From Chara braunii (lineage: Eukaryota > Streptophyta > Charophyceae > Charales > Characeae): a stretch of DNA of 35,542 bases. Location of the stretch: NCBI GenBank assembly GCA_003427395.1, contig BFEA01000728.1, positions 167,194-202,735 on the forward strand, read 5' to 3'. How positions within the stretch are numbered: the stretch's first letter is position 1; the number at the start of each line of letters is the position of its first letter. Below, piece by piece: positions 28,433 through 35,542 of the stretch. Under the pieces are notes generated by a model that saw only the letters and a list, made by a program, of their open reading frames with translations, did no database searches and was not told the origin of the DNA. Made by a program: the position numbers and the translations under genes.

Positions 28433-29974
28433 GGGATTGGAATTGGAGCACTGAGGGTTGAGTGCAATTGAGGCATCTTCTTCATCAAGCGAATTATTGG
28501 CGAGAAGCTTCATGGCGATTCATCTTCTCCAGTACCGAGACAGAAGGGAAGAAGATATCAAGCGGTGAATTCAGGAGTTCAGTGGTTGTACTGAACAAGC
28601 ACACTGAGCCTGTCAGGGCGCTTGCAAGGAAGTGGTGAGAGCAGGGCTGATTCGCCATAGCCAACCCTGAGGGCAATATTGCGAATTGCCTCAGAGTAGC
28701 GAATTGCCCCTGAGGACTTCAGAATCCTCTGAGCGGCTTCATCCCTGAGCAGCCCTGAGGGAGATTGACAGTATGTCTCAATCTCAGGTGAAATTAACCT
28801 CATCTGGGGCTAATTATAGCATCAGCGGTTGTCAGGCACTGTGGCGAGATAATTTTCAGTTCGCTTTATGGGCGCCACAAGGTCAGATTCAGTGAGATTC
28901 AGTGAATCTGGCCAGAGGGGTTGCAGCACTCCAGGATCCTGAATAGGATCAACAAGTTTGAAGAGATTCTGTGCGTGGAAGACTGCAGATGAATTTCTAG
29001 CAGAAACTGGCGAGACGAGGGTTTCAGTCTGCCATAGCCAGATCTTCACCAAGCTCTGCAAGAAACTCTGAAAGTGAGTCCGTTCCATGCACATCCCTGT
29101 ATAGCGATTCAGATAGGGGTAGAATAATTAGTATTGATGGTTAATCTGTCTGACAGTGACTGGAATTAAAAATCCCAGACTGCATGACAGCCATAGCCAT
29201 CACTCTCCTACCTCCTCCTGCTCATTTCTTACCCTCTGTTGACTCTTTTCTATCCAAAATTGTTCGGTGACTGCCTGACTGTATTGCGTTTGATTTTGGA
29301 TGCTCAGACTGTGAATTTTGTACTGGAATAGTAGAGATACTGTGAATTGTAGTTTTGCACTGAGTCTAATTATAGCCTGTGCTAACTAGGGTCAGTCATA
29401 ACTTCAATTCTGTCCATCAAAATTCAATTCTGTCAGTTGCTAGTAAATCACAATTCAAAATTAGTCAATATTGCAGAGGGGCTTGATTGGATTTGCAGTA
29501 TTTCACTGGATACAGTGAATATTGTAGTTCGCCATACCCTAGGGTATGGCCGCCAGAGTCATCAGGGCCGAAATTGGAGTTTAGGCAAGGATTTAGAGTT
29601 TCTGACTGAATCGCCCTGTTTGGTTTATCATTCTTGTCTGCACTTGCCATCTTCTTTCATTCTCATTGACCACTCTTGTTTTCTAGTGGGCTCTGGAAAC
29701 TTAGGGTATCTCTGGAATTCCCGAGGTTGAGTCTACTAACTCCATTGTGGTGCAGGGTCAGTAAAAGGAAATCGTGTGATTGATTTTACTGGACTAATTG
29801 TTTGTCTGACCTCTGACCCCAGAGAGACTGTTCCAACCCAAATCGCTTGTTGCCTGTTCACCCACCTGACTTATGTGTATGAGATAGCAACGATTTTTGA
29901 GTGTCTATAGGAATCTGTATATCGCTGCATACTCTCTGCTGTCTGTCTGTTATTTTGTTTTCGGAAGAGGGAAA
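28433..29974 (+). other. Long leader of G5, gene-free
   Basis: About 1.5 kb before gag without a credible coding frame. CCATAGCC and GCCATAG words occur several times (near 28655, 29030, 29190 and 29530), as do CCCTGAGG words (near 28670-28760). A perfect 20-base palindrome lies at 29531-29550. A long leader is also seen in G2 and G4. Confidence 0.5.
29531..29550. repeat. Perfect 20-base palindrome
   Basis: GCCATACCCTAGGGTATGGC equals its own reverse complement. It lies in the G5 leader. Confidence 0.9.
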
Positions 29975-31580
29975 ATGGCGAACGGGGAGGCTCAGCAGCA
30001 GCCACAGGTGGAAGTAGTGATGAAGGTAGAAGGTCAACAACCTTCGACCTCCACCCCTACTGCACCTCTGACTGCTACTCGGCAGAAAAAGGAGTTGCAG
30101 GATAGGCTGCAACAGCAGCAGGCGCTGCTAGCAGAGCTTGAGAGACAGGAGGCGGCTGAGCTAGAGGCTGCAACAGATACTTCTCGCAGGGAGTACCTGT
30201 TGGAGCAGCTAGACAAGGTCCTGACAGATGATCGTTGTTCCCAAGTGAATAAGAACCTGGCGGAGTGGGCCATTCTGGAACACAAAGCCACTAGTTCTTA
30301 TTTCACTAACTGGGATGATCGCCTGGGCCGTTTAGAGTCTCGGTTTGACGATCTGGGAGCTCAGCAGTCAAGGATACTGGATGCAATTCAATCCTTCACT
30401 ACTCAGCTGACAACAGCCAAGCTGATCGTTCCTCAGACCCCTGTACTCAAACCCAAGCCTGCTCCGTCCTCTCCATCATTTACTCCCCGTTCACGTCATT
30501 CTTCCCCCTCACCACCTTCCTCCCAAAAGACCAACAGCCAAACCCACTTTTGCATCTGTTGTTACAGGGGATCAGAGGGGTCCCAAGATCCCTGCCCCCA
30601 ATAAGTTCAGAGGGGATGACCCCAAGACTGATGTTGGGGACTGGGCCGTAGGGACCAGAGCTTACTTGAGGGGCTTCATATGCCCAGAACAGACAAAAGT
30701 GGCTACGGTTCTGGGACTGCTGCAGGGGCCTGCTCAAAAGTGGGCTACCTCTATCTCCAGCGGTCTGCAGAAATCTACGGAGGATTGGGCTTTGGGATTG
30801 GGGGTGGACAACCTTCTGCAGGCCCTGGAAGAACGCTTTGCAGACAAGGAGTGGGCCCGCAAAGTTGCTGACAGGATTGCTCGTCTGCGACAGCAACGTT
30901 ATAGCGGTTCCCTGCAATCGTTGTTTGCAGAGTTCGAGCAGCTAACTTCCACCCCTGGGTTGGTGATGTCTGCAGATGACTTACTAACCAACTTCTGCAG
31001 GGCGGCGCCTGAGAAGTTTTATGTTGCTTTGTACAGCGCAGGGCACAAGGGTTGGAGATCCTTTGGCCGTGCAGCCCTGGACATGGAGGTAAAACTTCAT
31101 GTCCAGGCCCCCTCCTCTGACAAGAGGAAAGGAGCTTTCCCTCGTGGTGGTAGAAAGGGAAAAGCGGCCTTTGCACATGCAGCGTCTGCATCAGCCTCTG
31201 ATTCAGATTCCCAGCCTGATACACCATCAGCCGGGACTGCACCAGCTGATGATGCTGATGTTGCAGCGGCCCTGACTCAGGCTGTTTTGGAAGTTCTGCA
31301 GCAGCAGAAGAAATTTTCCCCCACCACAGCCTCAGCCAGTTCCAAGGGGAAGGATAAGGGACGTCGTCCGTCTACCTTTGCCCAGCGCCCGAATCTGCCA
31401 AGAGATGTCCGAATGCCAGCTGACCCACTCAATCCCTCCACCCTCCCCTGGCATGACCTCAAGATCCAAGAGGGAGTGTGGAAAAGAAGAAAGGAAAGAG
31501 GGGTCTGCCTGAGATGTGAGGGACAACACTTTCTCAAGGACTGCCCTTACATGCTAGGCCCGGGTCAGTCAAATAACTGA
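29975..31580 (+). pseudogene. Gag of G5 (one frameshift)
   Basis: The frame begins MANGEAQQQPQ at 29975 and carries a predicted coiled coil (about residues 35-75, KKELQDRLQQQQALLAELE). A shift to another frame occurs near 30535-30545; the second frame is open from there (PAPNKFRGDDPKTDVGDWAV) to the TGA at 31578-31580. It contains the gag core typical of Ty3/gypsy (LLQGPAQKWATSI, then FAEFEQLTSTPG), a Lys/Arg-rich linker and a zinc knuckle CLRCEGQHFLKDC with the short spacing CX2CX3HX4C. It does not resemble the gag of G2/G4 in its N-terminal half. Gag forms the particle; this copy would be truncated by the frameshift. Confidence 0.8.
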
Positions 31581-32545
31581 AACAGACCCTGGGGACTGCA
31601 GTTCCTCCCAGTGCCGCACCTTCATCTGCTGAGGTAGGTGAATCTGCAGCTGCTTCAGTTGAGACAGAGTCTATGAGTTTGGGGACTGCATGGGCAGCAT
31701 CCTGCTGCCATGAGGATTCTGACCCGGATCAGGACCCAGGGCAGGATGAGCTTCAGTCACTTGCTGCTTTCTTCCTTCATCTGAAGGAACAAAAGAAAAG
31801 CAAGTCTGATCTCATCCTACTTCGGCCCCTGATCAGCAACATCAACATCAAGGGGCTGTTGGATTGTGGAGCCACCAGGAACTTCATGTCTCCTAGTGCT
31901 GTCAAGAAACTGCATCTGGGCGTGAAAGTTCAGCAGCTACAACAACCGTTGCTGGTCAGAATAGGTGACTCCACTGTTCTCACTATTAGGGAGAAGGTCA
32001 GGGGCATCCCTGTTACCTTCGACAGTGCTCGAGAAGTCAGACACATTCTGAACTTCTATATATTCCCTGACCCACCCTTTGATCTAGTGTTCTCGATGCA
32101 GTGGCTAGGGGCAATCAACCCTAGGATCAACTGGCAGATCCCTAAGGTTGAGCTCCCCAATGGACAAGGGGTGTATCAAACTTGCAGAATTGTTGTTGAA
32201 CACCACCCTAAAACTAGCTGCTATTGCTTGAGAGCGAGGGAGTTCTATTCTCTCTCGCGCCAATATGACCATGAGCGTCTGTTTTTAGCTCTGGTCAAGC
32301 AAAAAGACGCCCCATCTATTTCCTGTTCTCCTGAGATACAGCAGGTTGTGGACCAGTGTGCTGATATGATGCAGGAGCCCTTTGGATTACCCAACCGACC
32401 AACCAAGCATCACATCGAGCTGCTACCTGGAGCGGTCCCTCCAAAGGGCCGCATCTACAGGATGTCCCCTACTGAGCTTGAGGAGCTCGGAAGACAGCTA
32501 GAGACCCCTACTGGATCATGCCATTTGGACTTCGCAATGCCTTAG
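31577..32545 (+). pseudogene. Protease and start of RT region of G5 pol
   Basis: The frame is offset by -1 from gag and opens just past a TAA at 31574-31576, overlapping the gag stop. It reads LGTAVPPSAAPSSAEVGES, an acidic linker, then the retropepsin active site LLDCGATRNFMSP and the distal FDLVFSMQWL. Next comes the pre-RT region ELLPGAVPPKGRIYRMSPTE and LEELGRQLE. Here the expected RT motifs (through the first catalytic Asp) are missing: the frame crosses into the downstream segment and ends at 32545, while the RT continues from MPFGLRNA at 32518 in another frame. About 100 residues of RT are deleted judged from ordinary gypsy RTs. Confidence 0.8.
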
Positions 32546-33846
32546 GTACCTTCCAGACCGAGATGCACCGCATCTTCAGGCCTTACCTGGACAAGTTCAT
32601 GGTTGTCTACCTAGATGACATCCTGGTATTCAGTCGGACTGCCAGGGAACATGCGGAGCACTTGGCTCTAGTCCTTCAGTCGTTACGTGACAGCCAGTAT
32701 AAGATTAACAGTGAGAAGTCCTTTGGAGTTCCCTCTATCATCTATCTGGGTCATGTAATCTCTGGAGATGGCCTGGCTCCTGAAGCAACCAAGATAGCTG
32801 CTATTCAGGAGTGGCCACAGCCACAGACAGTGAGGGATGTCAGGTCCTTCATGGGTTTAACCTCATACTACAGAAAGTTTGTCAGGAACTTTTCTGCGGT
32901 GGCTGCACCCTTGACCAACCTAACAAAGAAAGACACTTCTTTTCTTTGGCCCCTTCCCTGTCAGTTGGCCTTCACACGACTCAAGAAGGCCTTGACTCGT
33001 GCACCAGTGCTGAAGTTGCCTGACCCTACTTTGCCATTCATCCTGACCACTGACGCCAGTCAGTATGGCATTAGGGCAATTCTTCAGCAGAATGATGGGA
33101 ATGGTCTACGGTCTGTAGAGTTCATGAGTAAGAAGATCAAAACTCAGAAGCTTCAAGACTCTACCTACGAGAAAGAGCTATACGCTCTTGTCTGTGCCTT
33201 GAAACATTGGAAGCACTTTCTCTTGGGAAGACACTTCAAGATCTTCTCTGATCACTTCACCTTAATGTGGATGAAGTCCCAGGGAGAGTTAAATGACAAG
33301 TTGGCACGTTACATTCAGTTCATCGACATGTTTGACTTTGAACTGAAGCACAAGAAGGGCTGCTACAATAAGGTAGCAGATGCCCTCTCTCCTAGGCCTC
33401 ACTCTTTTGCACTGATCTCCTCTACTCACTCCTTTGGAGCGGAGACCCGTCAGACCATTGCTCGTCTTCTGCCTCAGGACCCGACTTATGGACCCATAGT
33501 CAAGAATCTACAAGCGGATCCCCATGCTGAACCCGGCTATGCCTTGAGTTCAGACTTGCTGTATACCTACAACAAAGGTGAGGAACGCTTGCGCATTCCC
33601 CAGGATCAGCGGCTCAGGACACTGCTGATGTCAAAGTGTCATGACGCACGTGGACGTTTTGGGTTCTTAAAGTCCTATGCAGCCCTGTCGCAACGCTTCT
33701 TCTGGAAGGAGATGCGGAGTGAGATGCTGCGATACGTGGAAACCTGTGAGCTTTGCCAGAGGAATAAAGTCCAGCGTAGACCTCCTCTGGGACTACTCAA
33801 ACCGATGGCCCTGCTGAATCTGTGTCAATTGATTTCACAGATTTAG
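32518..33846 (+). pseudogene. RT (C-terminal half), RNase H and integrase zinc region of G5
   Basis: It starts MPFGLRNALGTFQ, then YLDD (residues 31-34, second catalytic pair), YLGHVISGDGLAP, MGLTSYYRKFV, RNase H with D179, E220, D245 and D288, and VADALSPRP. The integrase N-terminal zinc region follows: HDARGRFGF, then CELCQRNK. The second His of the HHCC site is Arg (G2 keeps it, GHFGF). It ends at a TAG near 33846 because a short deletion near 33803 shifts the frame: LLKP is followed by DGPAESVS, whereas G2 has LLHPLPIPDGLGES, implying about 13 lost bases. Confidence 0.85.
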
Positions 33847-34952
33847 GCAAGACCACCCCTCGTGGCATGCGTCAGGTTATGGTCTGCGGGGACAGGTTCT
33901 CCAAATATGCAGAGTTTATCCCGTTGTCAGAGGTAGCTAGGGTCCCAGCTGTGAGAGCATCCTTTTCAGAGAGGTGGGTCACTCACCATGGACCGCCCAC
34001 TTCTATAATCAGTGATAGAGACCCACGATTTTGCAGCAATGAGTGGCAGTCCTATTGCAAGAACTACTTGCACTCACGATTGGACATGACTTCTGGTCAT
34101 CATCCTGAAGCCAATGGTCAGGCTGAGGTGATGAACCAAGTCTTATTCCAATTGTTGTGCCCTGTCATCTCTCCAGATCAGCAGGACTGGGATCTCCACT
34201 TCGCTCGAGCACAACTTGTTTGTAACATGTCTGTCCACTCCTCGACTTGGTTCAGTCCATACCGGTTGCACTGGGGACGTGAACCACGACAGCCTCTCGA
34301 TGATATCATTGATAAGGCTAAGTCTGACCTGACACCAGACATCGCAGAGTTTGCCAGACGCTATCGCATAGATGTGGAAAGAGCACGGGAGAACTTGTTC
34401 AAAGCCCAAAAGGCGATGATTGAACAAGCTAATCGCCATAGGCGGCCTTCCCCCATCCGCACTGGTGACTATGTCTGGGTAGCCAGTTCTAAGTTGTCGA
34501 GGGAGGAAGACATCTCCCCCAAGTTGTTACCTCGTTACCTGGGTCCATGGCAGGTCTTAGATACAGTGGGCACTGATCCCTTTGGCCCGTCGTATGTCAT
34601 CGACGTTCCGTTGCATCTTCAGACCTACCCGGTCTTCCATGCATCCAAGCTGCTCCCATTCACCCCAGCTGATGCATTCCCAGACCGGCCTCCTCAATTT
34701 GGTCCACCTATCCCTGGTAAGGGATATGACGTGGAATCTATTGAGGACGAGTGGGGCACTGGCCCCGATCGGCAGTATCTTGTGAGGTTCACCTTCCAAC
34801 CTCCTCCTGAGAACAGATGGTTCTACAGAAGGGAACTCCTCAAGACAGCAAAGTCGATTGTTTTGCGGTATGAAGCGGCTNNGAAGGGCAACCTTCCCCG
34901 CCGCTCACCTCGTCTGCATCTATGGCTACTAGCGCCCAGCGCTGAAGACTAG
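33804..34952 (+). pseudogene. Integrase core and divergent chromodomain of G5
   Basis: In the frame after the short deletion: first Asp in SIDFTDLG, second in IISDRDPRF, Glu in HPEANGQAEVMNQ, the DDE triad of integrase. Then come a basic helix region, the GPY/F module (RYLGPWQVLDTVGTDPFGPSY and PVFHASKLLPF), and a terminal domain YDVESIEDEWGTGPDRQYLV followed by RFTFQPPPENRWFYRRELL that has the order of a chromodomain but with few conserved residues. Two unknown bases (34881-34882) lie near the end, so the final 20 or so residues are uncertain. Alone this piece would encode an integrase lacking its zinc domain. Confidence 0.8.
34881..34882. other. Two undetermined bases
   Basis: NN within the last part of the G5 integrase frame. 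The reading frame across it is not established. Confidence 0.99.
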
Positions 34953-35219
34953 TGCTAGCGCTAAGCTGATCCTGCAGCGCTCCTCCAGAGTGCTGCTGCA
35001 GAATCCTGAAGACTACTCCTCCCTTCTGTCCAACTACCTGCCCGTGAAGTGCATGGGAACTCCCTATGTACTACTCGGCCTGCCTCCTGACTGTCTGCAG
35101 CTGCAGGCGGGGCAGTACAGGAGGCTGCTCTTGCCAATGCCGAAGGGAGCCAGGGGCTGCCGCTGCAGCTCCTGCTGAGGCTGGTTGTGGGAACAGGTTA
35201 AAGATAGCCTGTTCCCGAA
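34953..35219 (+). other. Tail after G5 integrase, with a hairpin
   Basis: No gene. AGCGCT and AGCGCC words are frequent at 34930-34985. GGGAACAGG (35189-35197) pairs exactly with CCTGTTCCC (35208-35216) around a 10-base loop; it is not followed by a U-run and has no clear role. No polypurine tract or 3' LTR of G5 is recognisable. Confidence 0.45.
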
Positions 35220-35460
35220 ACCCTGGTTTTGTGCCTGAGTGTTAGGGCAGGTCGATCTTATGAGGGCCCGAAAGTGGCCCTACGTTTTAGGCTGAAAAGC
35301 CTCAGGGCTGAAAAGGCCTGTTTTAGGCTGAAACGACATAGGGCGTGCAGGCCCTCGTTTCCAGTCTTTCAGGCTGAAACGACACGGGGCCTGTAAGCCC
35401 TTATTTCTAGGCTTTTAGGCTAGGAATGCGGGATGGGCCCTGCAGGCCCGTGTGGCTACG
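35220..35460. repeat. GGCCTG/AGGCTGAA repeat, as at the window start
   Basis: AGGCTGAAACGAC occurs twice (near 35323 and 35364), each followed by a GGGC(C/G)TG..AGGCCC or AAGCCC phrase. The second copy continues GGGGCCTGTAAGCCC, matching GGGCCTGTAAGCC near 155-168. The block ends in GGGCCCTGCAGGCCCGTG. Confidence 0.6.
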
Positions 35461-35468
35461 TAGTATGC

Positions 35469-35471
<3 letters not shown>

Positions 35472-35542
<71 letters not shown>
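35472..35542. repeat. (AG)n microsatellite at the contig end
   Basis: About 35 AG units without interruption run to the last base. The assembly probably broke here. Confidence 0.98.

Noticed and set aside
28018-29094. Minus-strand open frames of 60-128 codons in the G5 LTR and leader
   Set aside because: No domains, inconsistent frames, and they lie in the non-coding part of an element read on the plus strand.
35189-35216. Rho-independent terminator
   Set aside because: The hairpin is not followed by a T run, and the surroundings are eukaryotic repeat DNA.

Overview
This window looks like nuclear DNA from a plant-lineage eukaryote. It is made almost entirely of broken retrotransposons. I see no host gene, rRNA, tRNA gene or CRISPR array. 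The plant-lineage call rests on two primer-binding sites of the plant initiator tRNA-Met type (TGGTATCAGAGC) placed directly after LTRs, chromovirus-type integrases, and a plant-style L1 LINE with a CCHC ORF1. A charophyte alga such as Chara is my best guess, but that is an inference. The contig starts in a GGCCTG-rich repeat, ends in a GA microsatellite, and carries N gaps at 9276 and 34881-34882, so it is a draft scaffold.

Layout. 1-2429: gene-free repeat DNA with a possible minus-strand LTR and primer site at 1467. 2430-3120: AT-rich mosaic of duplicated blocks. 3121-4746 (+): degenerate gag-protease remnant, G1. 4768-20978 (-): Ty3/gypsy element G2, with 5' LTR at 19596-20978, split in its leader by a LINE of about 9.5 kb (9247-18779). 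The LINE has a 15-bp target-site duplication, a poly(A) tail, an open 596-codon ORF1 and a stop-ridden ORF2 (endonuclease, reverse transcriptase, zinc motif). 20979-22135 (+): tail of a chromovirus, G3 (chromodomain, polypurine tract, short LTR). 22136-23018: gene-free. 23019 to about 27.7 kb (+): G4, a relative of G2 facing away from it, truncated just before protease. About 27.7-34.95 kb (+): G5, a different gypsy element with gag, protease, part of RT, RNase H, integrase and a divergent chromodomain. 34953-35542: repeats.

How the parts relate. None of the gypsy elements can be autonomous as read: G2 and G5 each carry a different internal deletion in the RT core, G4 ends before protease, and G1 and G3 are fragments. 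Three gag/pol boundaries (G2, G4, G5) share the same layout: gag stops just after the zinc knuckle and pol continues in the -1 frame. Many in-frame stops fit C-to-T change at methylated cytosines.

Most important caution: 9276-9511 is almost certainly an assembly artefact. It contains a complete Nextera mate-pair junction adapter flanked by the two ends of a roughly 2-kb fragment from another copy of the same LINE. I found no convincing novel biological system. The most interesting biology is the nested insertion, the conserved -1 gag/pol layout, a conserved hairpin beside the primer site, and the facing inverted LTR arms.
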